From assembly GCF_014489555.1 (NCBI RefSeq), contig NZ_CP060784.1, forward strand, positions 2,914,001 through 2,978,000: a stretch of DNA of 64,000 nt. The letters are read 5' to 3'. Positions 1 to 9,173 of this stretch are shown one piece after another (position 1 is the stretch's first letter; each line of letters begins with the position of its first letter). Origin of the DNA: Hymenobacter qilianensis (lineage in GTDB: Bacteria; Bacteroidota; Bacteroidia; Cytophagales; Hymenobacteraceae). Both the position numbers and the translations under genes were made by a program. The notes under the pieces are model-generated. The model worked only from the letters and a program-made list of their open reading frames with translations, did not search any database and was not told where the DNA came from.

Positions 1-1269
1 ATCACCGACCCCAACGCCGCTCGCTCGCCCGGTCAGCAGCGGCCCCCGGAGTACTACGCCGACAAAACCCTGCGCTATCAGGACTTCATCTATAATCCCG
101 ATGTAAAGTCGGTGCAGTGCTACGTGGCCACGGGACAGCCCACGGAGGTGTTTCAGCCGCCCGTAGCGCCTTTGCAAGGGCAGGCTTTCACCCTAGAGTT
201 TGACTTGCTGGGCAGTAAGTCGGAGCGGCTGACGGCCAAGCTCGTGCACTGCGATGTGGACTGGAAGCCCTCCGTGCTGACGGATATGCAGTTTTTGAAC
301 GAGATAAACGAGTTTCTCTTCACCGATTACCGTACCGGCGTAGGTACCAAAGTGCCTTACTACCATTACCGTTTGCGCGTGCCGCCGGTCAAAATTAGCG
401 GCAATTACCTGCTGGTGGTGCAAAGCGCCGGCCGGGTTCCGCTGCTCACCCGGCGGCTAATGGTGTACCAGAACGACGTGGAAGTAGATCTGCGCCAGGG
501 CATTCCGGTGGCAGGGGAGGAGCGCTACACCTTGCAGCAGGTAGACTTCGCCATTCGCTATGGGGCCATGAATCTGGTGAATCCGGCGCAGGAGGTAAAG
601 GTGATTCTGCGGCAGAATTTTCGCTGGGATAACGCCAAAATCAACCTGCGGCCCACCTTCGTGCGCGATGCGGAGCGCCTGCTTCAGTACCAGTATTTCA
701 ACTTCGAAAATGCCTTCCCTGGCCTCAGTGAGTTTCGCTTTTTTGATACCCGCTCCTTGCGCGTGCTGGGCCAGGGCATGGCCAAACTGGACCCCGAAGC
801 AAACCCGCGCGCCGTGCTGCTTACCCTGGAAGGAACCCGAAACGGCCAGGGCTACACGCAGTACGAGGACATCAACGGCCAGCGAGTGTTCGAAAACCGC
901 GAGTTCGGCAACGGCGATTCCAACGCCGACTACGCCAACGTTACGTTCGAGCTAAAGGCAGAGCAACCCGCCGCGGGACCCGTTTATATCATTGGCGCCC
1001 TCACCGACTGGCAGTTCAAGGACGAGTTCAAGCTTACGTACGACGCTGAAAACCAGATTTACAGCACCACCGCTTTGTTGAAGCAAGGCTACTACAACTA
1101 TTACTACGCCACCCAAACGCCCCAGGGCCCGAACAGCGTAGTATGGGAAGGCAGCCACCAGGAAACCGAAAACCAGTATGATCTGCTGGTTTACTACCGC
1201 CCGCCCGGCACCCGCGCCGATTTGCTAATCGGCTACCAGACGATAACCGCAAACGGCCGGCGACCCTAA
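1..1269 (+). CDS. Type IX secretion system plug protein (DUF5103), 5' end outside window
   Basis: The reading frame is open from base 1 to the TAA at 1267-1269 (about 422 residues), so the true start lies upstream. The sequence resembles the DUF5103 family, whose members include the Plug protein that seals the SprA translocon of the type IX secretion system. Visible marks are an N-terminal beta-rich part with LVHCDVDWKPS and FNEINEFLFTDY-like segments, a Y-rich middle, and a final beta-sandwich part reading YIIGALTDWQF that resembles a carbohydrate-binding E-set fold. The protein would act in the periplasm or at the outer membrane. Two T9SS cargo genes near 56-62 kb fit a working system. The family call is from recognition of conserved segments, not a search. 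Confidence 0.8.
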   Translation: MTDPNAARSPGQQRPPEYYADKTLRYQDFIYNPDVKSVQCYVATGQPTEVFQPPVAPLQGQAFTLEFDLLGSKSERLTAKLVHCDVDWKPSVLTDMQFLNEINEFLFTDYRTGVGTKVPYYHYRLRVPPVKISGNYLLVVQSAGRVPLLTRRLMVYQNDVEVDLRQGIPVAGEERYTLQQVDFAIRYGAMNLVNPAQEVKVILRQNFRWDNAKINLRPTFVRDAERLLQYQYFNFENAFPGLSEFRFFDTRSLRVLGQGMAKLDPEANPRAVLLTLEGTRNGQGYTQYEDINGQRVFENREFGNGDSNADYANVTFELKAEQPAAGPVYIIGALTDWQFKDEFKLTYDAENQIYSTTALLKQGYYNYYYATQTPQGPNSVVWEGSHQETENQYDLLVYYRPPGTRADLLIGYQTITANGRRP

Positions 1270-1298
1270 GCAAGGCACTTGAGTTGTCAGAGTAGCGG

Positions 1299-1374
1299 CA
1301 AAAAAGCCCCCAGCGCTCCAGCATATGCTTTCCAATCGTCAGGAGAACATACGGCGGCGCTGGGGGCTTTTTTG
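1299..1374 (+). terminator. Rho-independent terminator after the plug gene
   Basis: An 18-bp perfect stem pairs 1299-1316 (CAAAAAAGCCCCCAGCGC) with 1357-1374 and ends in a T run. The arms AAAAAAGCCCCCAG / CTGGGGGCTTTTTT recur in most terminators of this window. The loop is long (40 bases). It probably works in both directions. Confidence 0.75.
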
Positions 1375-1614
1375 CTGTCGATAAGCTCGATTCAGATGAT
1401 GCTGCGCTTGTCTGAGTATGAAATACGCGTGCATTCCGGCGGCCCTAATATCTATAATTAGAAGATACATAGGAATATATAGCTGCTATAGTGTATTCCT
1501 GAGGGTGAACAGTGCAACCATTCAGCTACGTTGTCGTTGCAGGAACACTTCCCAGTGCCCTGCTTCTTCCACGCCTCCAGACTAGCGCTGGGGGGCTTTT
1601 TGCCACCCACTCCT

Positions 1615-3094
1615 ATGAAAAGACCCTTTCTCTTCGCCTGCAACGCAGCGTTTCTGTTGCTGCTGGCGGCCTGCACGACGAACCCCGTCACGGGCAAAAA
1701 GCAAGTCAGCCTGATGTCGGAAAGCCAGGAAGTAGCACTGGGCCAACAGTCCGACCCCCAGGTGCTTGCTCAGTTTGGCTTGGTCGAAAATCCTGCTTTG
1801 CAACGCTTTATTCAGGATAAAGGTCAGAAGATGGCCGCAGTCTCGCACCGCCCTGAACTGAAATACGAGTTTAAAGTAGTCGATTCGCCAGTCATTAATG
1901 CTTTCGCCGTACCCGGCGGCTACGTGTACTTTACGCGGGGCATCATGGCTCATTTTAATAATGAGGCGCAGTTTGCCGGCGTATTGGGCCACGAAATCGG
2001 CCACATCACAGCCCGCCACTCGGCTCAGCAGCAAACCAAAGCCACCTTCGGACAATTGCTGCTTATCGGCGGCATGATTGCCTCGCCCCAGCTGGCCCAG
2101 TATGGCGAGCAGGCTATGCAGGGCTTGCAGGTGCTATTCCTCAAATTCGGCCGCGACGACGAGCGCGAATCCGACCGCCTGGGCGTGGAGTATTCCACCA
2201 AAATCGGCTATGATGCCAAGGAGATGGCCGATTTCTTCCTCACGCTTCAGCGTGAACAAGAGAAAGCTAGTGCTGGCGCCGAGCCCATTCCCAGTTTCCT
2301 CTCTTCCCACCCCAACCCCGAAGACCGCTACAATACGGTAAAGCAGCTCGCCGCCGAAACGCAGCAGCAGGTTGGGGCGACCAACCTGGCAGTAGGCCGC
2401 GATTCGTATCTGCGTATGATTGAGGGGCTTGTGTATGGCGATGATCCCAAGCAAGGCTTCGTGGAGAATAGTACCTTTTATCATCCTGAGCTGAAATTTC
2501 AATTCTCGGTTCCGACTGGCTGGAAGCACCAAAACTCCCCCAGCAGTTTCAGATGGCCGCCCCTGATGGCAAAGCCATGATGTTGCTGACTCTGGCCCCG
2601 GCGAGTCATTGGAGGCAGCGGCCCAGCAGATGGTGCAGCAGTTTAAGTTGCAGCCCGTCGAGTCGAAGCAGGTGACGGTGAACAGCTTCCCGGCCATTGC
2701 TATCGTGGCAGATCAGGTGGCCGACCAACAGCAGCAACAGCCTCAGCAACAGCAACAACAGGCGCCGGCCGTGCGCACGCTGATCTACCTTATTCAGGAT
2801 GGCAAAACCATCTATGCGATGATCGGAGCCAGCAGCGGCCCGGATTTTGCCACGTACTTCCCGACGTTTAGCAGCTCGATGCAAAACTTCCGCCGACTCA
2901 CCGACGCCGACAAGCTTAACCGCCAGCCTGAACGCATCCGGATAAAATCGGTAACCAGTGCCACTACCTTGTCACAGGCCATGACCCGCTTCCAGGTACC
3001 CAATGACCGCCTCGAAGAAATGGCTATTCTGAATGGCATGCAGCTCACCGACCGCCTGACGGCCGGCACGCTGATTAAGGTGGTAGCAAAATAA
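1615..3094 (+). CDS. M48 family metalloprotease lipoprotein, copy A (two frameshifts)
   Basis: A zinc peptidase of family M48. From the ATG at 1615 a signal peptide ends in the lipobox LLLLAAC, so a lipoprotein is predicted. The active site GHEIGHITARH (HExxH) is at about residues 125-135, with the downstream ERESDRLG glutamate region. The C-terminal part carries a poly-Gln stretch and a LysM-like tail (MAILNGMQLTDRLTAG). Frame 1 stops at 2580, and the rest reads on in another frame from about 2600. Adding one C to the C5 run at 2537-2541 and one to the C4 run near 2595 restores one 493-residue protein aligned with copy B. It is therefore probably intact in the organism. A paralogue follows at 3189. 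Confidence 0.85.
2726..2761 (+). repeat. CAA/CAG microsatellite coding for poly-glutamine
   Basis: Twelve codons, eleven of them CAA or CAG, encode QQQQQPQQQQQQ inside copy A of the M48 protease. Copy B has only a short Q-rich segment here. This is a likely flexible linker and a possible site of length variation. Confidence 0.8.
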
Positions 3095-3188
3095 AATCCA
3101 GCAGCCCTGCCGTTTAGAGCGAGGACAACCTGCTGGTTTTATGAGTCTTACCTTCGCCCGGCGGCCACCTCACTCACACCTCATTCCT

Positions 3189-4633
3189 ATGCAATCCACC
3201 CAATTTCGTCGTTTGAGTGCCGCAGCTTTGCTGACAGCACTTCTGCCCCTGTCCAGTGCTGTCAGCCTGAACTCAGACCCTACTAAAGCCGCTGCCCCCG
3301 TGCAAGGCGCGCAGCCCGATCCACAGATTGTGGCGCAGTTTGGTCTGCTTGATAATGCCAAGCTACAGAGCTACATCGATAGCAAAGGCATGGAGATGGG
3401 CCGAATCTCCGACCGGCCCGCCGATGTCAAAGGCTTTACCGTCGTCGATTCGCCGGTTATTAATGCTTTCGCCACACCCGATGGCCATGTGTATTTCACG
3501 CGGGGCATCATGGCTCATTTTAATAATGAGGCGCAGTTTGCCGGCGTATTGGGCCACGAAATCGGCCACATTACGGCCCGCCACGGCCAGAAGCAGCAAA
3601 CGCGCTCCACTGTAGCCACGGGGGCCATTTTGCTGGGCTCTATCTTTTCCAAACGCATTGCCTCTATTGCGCAGCCAGCCTCGCAGGTAGTTGGGCTGGG
3701 CCTGCTCAAATACGGCCGCGACGACGAAAACGAATCGGACCAGTTGGGCGTGAAATATTCCAGCAAAATCGGCTACGACCCGGCCTCTATGGCCGACTTC
3801 TTCCTGACTTTGCAGCGCACCGAGCAAAGTAACGGCGCGTCTCCTATTCCTACCTTTCTCTCGTCGCACCCCAACTCCGCCGACCGCTACCAGAACGTAA
3901 AGAAGCTGGCCCAGCAGGCCGAGCAGCAAGCTGGTCGTCAGCTGGCCGTTAACCGCGAGCAGTATCTGCGCCTGATTGAAGGCTTGCCCTACGGCGAGGA
4001 CCCGCGCCAGGGCTATGTAGAAGCCGGCACCTTTTACCACCCCGATCTGAAGTTCCGCTTTCCTATTCCGTCGGGCTGGAAGTCGCAGAATTCGCCTTCC
4101 CAGTTTCAGATGGCCGAGCCTAATGGCAAAGCCATCCTGGTGCTTTTACCTGCTCCCGGCAACTCTCTGGACGCTGCCGCTGAAGCATTAGTGAAGCAGC
4201 TGAGCTTGCAGTCGGCTCAGGCGCAACGCACTACCATCAACAGCTTCCCCGCCATTGCCATCCAGGCCGACCAGGTACAGCAGGCCCAAAATGGTCAGCA
4301 GGGGGTAAGCGCCCGCACGCTTTCCTACCTCATCCAGGATGGCCAGACCATCTACGCCCTGGTAGGCCTTACGTCGCCCAACGATTTCAACACATATGCC
4401 CCCAGTTTCAGCGCAGCGCCCAAGGTTTCGCCCGCCTTACGGACGCCAGCAAGCTAAACCGCCAGTCGGAGAAAATCCGCATTAAAACGGCCGCCAAAGC
4501 TACTACGCTGGCCCAGGCGCTGGCCGCTAACGGTATTCCCGCCGCCCGCCGCGAAGAGCTAGCTGTGCTGAATGGTATGAAGCTCACAGATCCGCTAAGC
4601 GCGGGGAGCTTATATAAGGTGGTTGGGAAATAG
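3189..4633 (+). CDS. M48 family metalloprotease, copy B (one frameshift)
   Basis: Tandem paralogue of the preceding gene. Starting at the ATG at 3189 it has a signal peptide (AAALLTALLPLSSA) but no lipobox cysteine, so it is probably soluble in the periplasm while copy A is lipidated. It keeps GHEIGHITARH and the ENESDQLG region. The frame shifts at the C5 run 4399-4403. One extra C restores YAPQFQRSAQGFARLTD and then a LysM-like tail to the TAG at 4631-4633. A 74-bp block around the active site (3498-3571) is identical to 1933-2006 of copy A. Confidence 0.83.
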
Positions 4634-4648
4634 TCCAGACTGAGATTA

Positions 4649-4697
4649 ATGAAACAAGAGAGAATATCACATTAGTGCATATTCTCTCTTGTTTCAT
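4649..4697. terminator. Perfect inverted repeat between convergent genes
   Basis: A 19-bp perfect stem (4649-4667 with 4679-4697, 11-base loop) overlaps the 3' end of the minus-strand gene and follows the M48 gene. No long T run follows, so a bidirectional terminator is likely but not certain. Confidence 0.5.
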
Positions 4698-5184
4698 CTT
4701 CGCTGTAATTTGGCAAAATGAATTTCTTTACTCTTACTATTCGATAATATTTATTGTGAAACTTGTCAATATTTAGTATTCCTGCTAAACGTACAGTATC
4801 CACACGTTTTACTATATCATTTTCTTCTTTAAAATATTTACTCTCTTCAAGCGTCAGTTGAACCGCTGTTATATATCGAAGCGGCGCATTAGTGGTCTTA
4901 TTAAAGATATAAAAAGAATCAATAGTTGAAATCCAGGATACATCAAGAATGTCAAATTCATAAATGCTAGGATTGACACGTCTTGCTATAGGGAATTTGA
5001 TATTATTAAGATTTTTCCATAGATTGATAGTGTCATTAATATTGCACGGAATAAAATAATCAAAGCTGCCATGATTTCGAGCACTGTCTAATACCAATAT
5101 GCCGTTCTCATGAATATATTTCTTACGCTGGCTGCAACTCGAAACCCAGATAATCAGGGACAAAAGAAAAATAAGGAGCTTCAT
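4672..5184 (-). CDS. Hypothetical lipoprotein, low GC
   Basis: I do not recognise this 170-residue protein. The N-terminus MKLLIFLLSLIIWVSSC is a lipoprotein signal with Cys17 as the likely lipidated residue. The rest is rich in I, N, K, D and Y and has no motif I know. Base composition is clearly AT-richer than in its neighbours, which suggests recent acquisition. The gene sits alone between a perfect inverted repeat at its 3' end (4649-4697) and another upstream of its start (5206-5248). Confidence 0.65.
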   Translation of the reverse strand: MKLLIFLLSLIIWVSSCSQRKKYIHENGILVLDSARNHGSFDYFIPCNINDTINLWKNLNNIKFPIARRVNPSIYEFDILDVSWISTIDSFYIFNKTTNAPLRYITAVQLTLEESKYFKEENDIVKRVDTVRLAGILNIDKFHNKYYRIVRVKKFILPNYSEDETRENMH

Positions 5185-5205
5185 ATTGGGCTTTGTTTGA
5201 ATAAC

Positions 5206-5248
5206 AACTTAAACGCCCCGACCAAATACTGGCCGGGGCGTTTAAGTT
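5206..5248. repeat. 15-bp perfect inverted repeat
   Basis: AACTTAAACGCCCCG at 5206-5220 pairs with its complement at 5234-5248, with a 13-base loop. It lies between the start of the low-GC lipoprotein and a REP-like palindrome. It could terminate transcription arriving from 5390-5599 on the minus strand. Confidence 0.6.
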
Positions 5249-5285
5249 ACTGATTGCCGCTAAAGAAACTGCAGTTTTTTCGTCC

Positions 5286-5378
5286 GTCATGCAGAGCGCA
5301 GCGAAGCATCTCGCGTGCTGATGTATAATTACTAATCTCACTACCGCGAGCGAGATGCTTCGCTCCGCTCTGCATGAC
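5286..5378. repeat. REP-like palindrome 1
   Basis: Imperfect palindrome opening with GTCATGCAGAGCGCAGCGAA and closing with its complement ending GCTCTGCATGAC. The inner arms are CATCTCGCG / CGAGATGCTTCG. Related copies lie at 18687, 22135, 25718 and 44152, all intergenic. Confidence 0.8.
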
Positions 5379-5389
5379 GTGCCGGGGGA

Positions 5390-5599
5390 TTAAGCCTTCT
5401 TCACAAATTCAGTTTTTAGCACCATGGTGCTGCCACCGGCGCGGCCTTCGATTTCCTTATCGCTGTTGGTGAGACGGATATTCTTCACCATCGTGCCGCG
5501 CTTCAGCGTGAGCGACGAGCCTTTTACCTTCAAGTCTTTGATGAGCGTAACGGAGTCGCCTTCGTTGAGCAGCGTGCCGTTGCTGTCTTTTACTTCCAT
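5390..5599 (-). CDS. PhnA/YjdM C-terminal domain protein
   Basis: A 69-residue protein matching the C-terminal SH3-like domain of the PhnA/YjdM family ([52 protein letters not shown]). The N-terminal zinc ribbon found in YjdM is absent. Despite the old family name (alkylphosphonate uptake), no role in phosphonate use is established for this domain alone. It lies 24 bases downstream of ychF in the same direction and is probably co-transcribed with it. Confidence 0.8.
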   Translation of the reverse strand: MEVKDSNGTLLNEGDSVTLIKDLKVKGSSLTLKRGTMVKNIRLTNSDKEIEGRAGGSTMVLKTEFVKKA

Positions 5600-5623
5600 G
5601 TGGCTAGCTGAAAAGCGACGGAG

Positions 5624-6721
5624 TTAGACGTTGAAGCGGAAGTGCATGATGTCGCCATCCTGCACCACGTACTCTTTGCCTTCCACGGCCATTTTGCCGG
5701 CTTCCTTGATCTTGGCTTCCGTTTTATAGTTCTGATAATCAGGCAGCTTGATTACCTCAGCGCGGATAAAGCCTTTTTCGAAGTCGGAGTGGATGACGCC
5801 GGCGGCCTGGGGGGCTTTATCGCCGCGGTGAATGGTCCACGCGCGCACTTCTTTTACGCCGGCCGTGAAGTAGGTAATCAGGTTGAGCAGCTCATAGCTG
5901 GCACGAATCAGGCGGCTCAGGCCCGACTCCTTCAGACCGTACTCACCCAGGAACATCTCCTTTTCCTCAGGGTCTTCCATCTCAGCAATCTGCGACTCAA
6001 TAGCGGCCGAAATTGGCACTACTTCGGCATTTTCGCTTTTCACGTACTCGCGTAGCGCTTCCAGGTGGTTATTGGTGGAGCGGATGGTGGCTTCGTCTAC
6101 GTTGGCCACGTAGATAACGGGCTTAATAGTAAGCAATTGCAGGTCTTCTACGGCTTCCAGCTCATCGGCATCAACTTGGAGTGAACGGGCATTCTGACCA
6201 GCTTCCAAGTGGGCTTTGAAGCGTTGCAGAGCCGCTACTTCCTTCTTGGCCTTCGCATCGCCGGCCTTCGCCGAGCGCTCTGACTTAATCAGCTTCTTAT
6301 CAATGCCTTCTAAGTCTTTGAGCTGCAACTCGGTGTCGATAACTTCCTTGTCAAATACAGGGTCAACGGAGCCGGCTACGTGAACGATGTTGGGGTCATC
6401 GAAGCAGCGTACCACGTGAATGATAGCGTCAACCTCGCGGATGTTGGCCAGGAATTTATTACCCAAACCTTCGCCTTTGCTGGCACCTTTTACGAGGCCG
6501 GCAATATCTACGAACTCAATAACCGTAGGCAGCACGCGCTCGGGGTTTACCAGCGCTTCGAGTATCTGGAGGCGCTCATCGGGCACGGTGATGATGCCCA
6601 CATTGGGCTCGATGGTGCAAAAAGGATAGTTGGCCGATTCGGCCTTGGCATTCGAGAGGGCGTTGAATAGCGTGGACTTACCCACGTTCGGCAAACCGAC
6701 GATTCCGCAGCGGAGACCCAT
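5624..6721 (-). CDS. ychF: Redox-regulated ATPase YchF
   Basis: Full-length (365 aa) Obg-like P-loop protein. Features are the P-loop GLPNVGKSTLFNAL near the N-terminus, switch segment DIAGLVKGASKGEGLGNKFL, a coiled-coil insertion around residues 130-180, and the C-terminal TGS domain (FTAGVKEVRAW through QDGDIMHFRFNV). YchF proteins hydrolyse ATP rather than GTP and bind ribosomes; a part in stress and redox response is known from other bacteria. The start is set by MGLRCGIVGLPN. The sense strand carries AAAGCCCCCCAG in KAPQAAG, one of the recurrent G6 words. Confidence 0.95.
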   Translation of the reverse strand: MGLRCGIVGLPNVGKSTLFNALSNAKAESANYPFCTIEPNVGIITVPDERLQILEALVNPERVLPTVIEFVDIAGLVKGASKGEGLGNKFLANIREVDAIIHVVRCFDDPNIVHVAGSVDPVFDKEVIDTELQLKDLEGIDKKLIKSERSAKAGDAKAKKEVAALQRFKAHLEAGQNARSLQVDADELEAVEDLQLLTIKPVIYVANVDEATIRSTNNHLEALREYVKSENAEVVPISAAIESQIAEMEDPEEKEMFLGEYGLKESGLSRLIRASYELLNLITYFTAGVKEVRAWTIHRGDKAPQAAGVIHSDFEKGFIRAEVIKLPDYQNYKTEAKIKEAGKMAVEGKEYVVQDGDIMHFRFNV

Positions 6722-6863
6722 TCTTTTGAAGTTTTGAGGGATGAATAGTAAGGGATGAACTAGCCCTGGGGGGCAAATTCGAGGGGCAAAGGTACGGGTT
6801 GTTCACCGGGAAAGCACGGTGGGCCAACGATATGCCTATGACGCCGCTTGCTAACAACAAAAC

Positions 6864-6893
6864 GGCGCGCTTTGGCCGAAGCCAAAGCGCGCC
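6864..6893 (-). terminator. Terminator hairpin with UUCG loop for the DUF3276 gene
   Basis: A 13-bp perfect stem (GGCGCGCTTTGGC at 6864-6876 with 6881-6893). On the minus strand the loop reads TTCG and the stem is followed by GTTTTGTTGTT, as expected for an intrinsic terminator downstream of 6935-7276. Confidence 0.7.
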
Positions 6894-6934
6894 GCGCGAT
6901 AAATCGGAGTAAAAGCTTGTTTCGCTAGGCTTGC

Positions 6935-7276
6935 TTAGTAAGTCGTGTCGGTGGTGTTGCCGTTGTAGGGCTCGTCGTTGTAGGCGGGGCGGGGGCGGTC
7001 TAGCTCGGCCACTTCTTCCTCTGTCAACAACTCTTCACGTACATAATCCACGGCGTCCTGCAGGGCATCTACGAACTTGGCAAAGTCTTCCTTGTAGAGG
7101 AAAATCTTGTGCTTCTCGTAGGAGAAGGTGTCGTCGTCGCGGAGCTTACGCTTACTCTCGGTGATGGTGAGGTAATAGTCTTGGCCGCGCGTGGCTTTCA
7201 CGTCGAAGAAGTACGTGCGTTTACCGGCTTTAATGCGCTGCGAATAAATTTCTTCCTGATCGTGACGGTCTTCCAC
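6935..7276 (-). CDS. DUF3276 family PUR-like nucleic-acid-binding protein
   Basis: 113 residues matching the DUF3276/PUR family of Bacteroidota and spirochaetes. The conserved pattern is EEIYSQRIKAGKRTYFFDVK, DYYLTITESKR and HKIFLYKEDFAKFVDALQ, a beta-beta-beta-beta-alpha PUR repeat, followed by an acidic, disordered tail (EEEVAELDRPRPAYNDEP). A Borrelia relative binds DNA and RNA. The target here is unknown. It is monocistronic by position, with its own terminator at 6864-6893. Confidence 0.85.
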   Translation of the reverse strand: MEDRHDQEEIYSQRIKAGKRTYFFDVKATRGQDYYLTITESKRKLRDDDTFSYEKHKIFLYKEDFAKFVDALQDAVDYVREELLTEEEVAELDRPRPAYNDEPYNGNTTDTTY

Positions 7277-7582
7277 GGTTCCTACGGTAAAGTTTTCTTG
7301 TTAAATAGTTGAATGGCCGACCAAAGTACTCTTCTCGAATGGGATATAAAAATTTTAATCTCAGGTTTTTGAATAGAAAAGCCCCCAGAATAGGAGTAGC
7401 TCGGCTGCGCGTATTAGCGGCAGTTACTATCATCAGGGGCAATTTGCTACGTATCTTTACTCTTGTACTTATAATTTGTGCGAGAATTAACCACCTATAA
7501 AGGAATGTCATGCTTCGCTATTGCTCTGCATGCCTGCCTGTTTCTTTAGGCTGTTTCTCAGCGTATCATATCCCTGTTTTAT
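7277..7582. other. Intergenic region between divergent genes, nothing coded
   Basis: About 306 bases between the divergent DUF3276 and DUF58 genes. It is moderately AT-rich, with one G/C word (AAAAGCCCCCAG at 7378-7388). The promoters of both genes must lie here, but no convincing -33/-7 pair was found. Confidence 0.5.
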
Positions 7583-8496
7583 ATGGCCCAACCGCTTGAT
7601 TTAGCTGCCGTTAGTTCGTTTGAGAACCTGGAGTTTCTGGCCCGTCAGCTGGTCGAGGGCTTTATTACAGGCTTACACCAGTCGCCGTATCACGGGTTTT
7701 CGGTGGAGTTTTCGGAGCACCGCCTCTACAACCCCGGCGAAAGTACCCGCCACCTCGACTGGAAAGTGTTTGCCCGCACCGATAAGCTGTTTGTAAAACG
7801 CTACGAGGAGGAAACCAACCTGCGCTGCCACCTACTGCTCGACGTGAGCCCGAGTATGTACTATCCGGCGCCGGGCAACGACAAACTGCGCTTCTCCATC
7901 CTCTGCGCCGCTGCCCTTATCACCTTGCTCCAAAAGCAGCGCGACGCTGTAGGTCTGGTAACTTTTGCCGACCAAGTAGAGCTGCAAACGCCGGTTCGTT
8001 CCACCAGCACCCACCGCCATACATTGCTGCTCACACTGCAACAACTGCTGGAAAGGCCCCCACGCGCCGCGTTACCGATGTAGCGCATGTTATCCATCAG
8101 ATTGCCCAGCAAATTCCCAAGCGCTCGTTGGTGGTGCTCTTTAGTGATATGCTGGGTCGGGCTCCTGAGGAGCAAACTACCATGTTGGCGGCTTTGCAAC
8201 ATCTGCGTCACCAGCATCACGAGGTGTTACTGTTTCACATCATGGACCGCGCCACAGAGTCGGAGTTTGCTTTTGCCGACCGCCCGTATCTGTTTGAGGA
8301 CATAGAAACCGGGGAGCAAATCAAGCTTCAGCCCAACCAAGTACGCGACCAATACCGCGCCGCCATGCAGCGCTACGAGCAGGAACTAGCTTTGCGCTGT
8401 GGGCAGTATAAGATTGATTTCGTGCCGGTAGATATCCGGGAGCCGTTTGATAAGGCGCTCTATGCGTATCTGGTGAAGCGGGGAAAAGTGCGGTAA
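7583..8496 (+). CDS. DUF58 domain protein (one frameshift)
   Basis: A DUF58/VWA-like protein of the kind found with MoxR AAA ATPases. The DUF58 signature is SVEFSEHRLYNPGESTRHLDWKVFARTDKLFVKRYEEETN (residues about 40-80, read in parts), then a VWA-like core LLLDVSPSM and LVVLFSDML. The frame breaks at the C5 run 8057-8061. One more C gives ERPPTRRVTDVAHVIHQ and joins the remainder up to the TAA at 8494-8496 (about 304 aa). No MoxR gene is adjacent. A second DUF58 gene lies at 24359. Probably intact in the organism. Confidence 0.85.
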
Positions 8497-8521
8497 AAAG
8501 CCCCCACCAGGCAGAATACGG

Positions 8522-9157
8522 CTACTCTTCTGGTTTTGGGGTAGTTGGCAACGACTGCCATAGGTACTTACAGGCCAGCGTTCGGTAAGGGCGCCAGTCT
8601 TCCGCTATTTGCGTGATGCGGCGCAGCAGCGGCCGGCCGGTTTCTTCCAGCTGATACATGCGGCGCATGGCGTTTTGCACGCCCAGGTCACCCTCAGGAA
8701 ACACGTCAGGCTGGTCCAGAGCGAACATCTGAATCATCTGCGCCGTCCAGCGTCCTACCCCTCGAATGACCGTAAGATGATTCGTGAGTTCTTCCTCATT
8801 CAAGCCTGCAATGAAGGTGTATTCGAGCTTGTCTTGCAGAGAGAATTCGGCGATGGCACGGAGGTAGCCTGCTTTTTGTCGCGACAGGCCAGCAGCGCGC
8901 AACTCATCATCGCTCATCAGCACCAGCATACTGGGCTCGGGGTAACCATCGGGCATAAACAAGGCTTCTACCTTTTTCCAAACGGCGGCAGCAGCCTTGG
9001 TCGAAATTTGCTGACTGACGATGGCTTTGAGCAGGGCCAGATAGATATCCTCGTGGGGGCGGGGCTGAACGGGGCGGCAGCTATCAATAACGGCGGCCAG
9101 GGCAGGGTCGCGGCGCAGGTGCGCTAAGGCTTCTTCTTGGGAAAAGTCAGTAAGCAT
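8522..9157 (-). CDS. DNA-3-methyladenine glycosylase II (AlkA/HhH-GPD family)
   Basis: 211 residues. It removes alkylated purines in base excision repair. The helix-hairpin-helix and GPD motif are clear: IVSQQISTKAA near residue 50, then LTVIRGVGRWTAQMIQMFAL with the catalytic Asp in PEGDLGVQNAMRR near residue 160. The AlkA N-terminal TBP-like domain is missing, so it is the short form common outside enterobacteria. It starts 16 bases after the stop of the phosphatase upstream, which suggests a shared transcript. Confidence 0.88.
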   Translation of the reverse strand: MLTDFSQEEALAHLRRDPALAAVIDSCRPVQPRPHEDIYLALLKAIVSQQISTKAAAAVWKKVEALFMPDGYPEPSMLVLMSDDELRAAGLSRQKAGYLRAIAEFSLQDKLEYTFIAGLNEEELTNHLTVIRGVGRWTAQMIQMFALDQPDVFPEGDLGVQNAMRRMYQLEETGRPLLRRITQIAEDWRPYRTLACKYLWQSLPTTPKPEE

Positions 9158-9173
9158 AGGAGCAAAAGCTGGC

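Noticed and set aside
1279..1461. Short frames over the terminator after the plug gene
   Set aside because: They overlap the 1299-1374 terminator and have no protein-like composition.
2726..2761. Trinucleotide repeat as a sign of a pseudogene
   Set aside because: It is in frame and codes for a glutamine linker; the downstream sequence is conserved with copy B.
5286..5378. CRISPR repeat
   Set aside because: REP copies are single, imperfect palindromes far apart; no spacer array or cas gene is seen.
7230..7511. Minus-strand reading frame in the DUF3276 upstream region
   Set aside because: It overlaps the DUF3276 gene start in another frame and is basic and low-complexity.
8057..8061. Programmed ribosomal frameshift at the G/C runs
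   Set aside because: The same repair (one more base) is needed in many unrelated genes, with no slippery heptamer, hairpin spacing or shared function.
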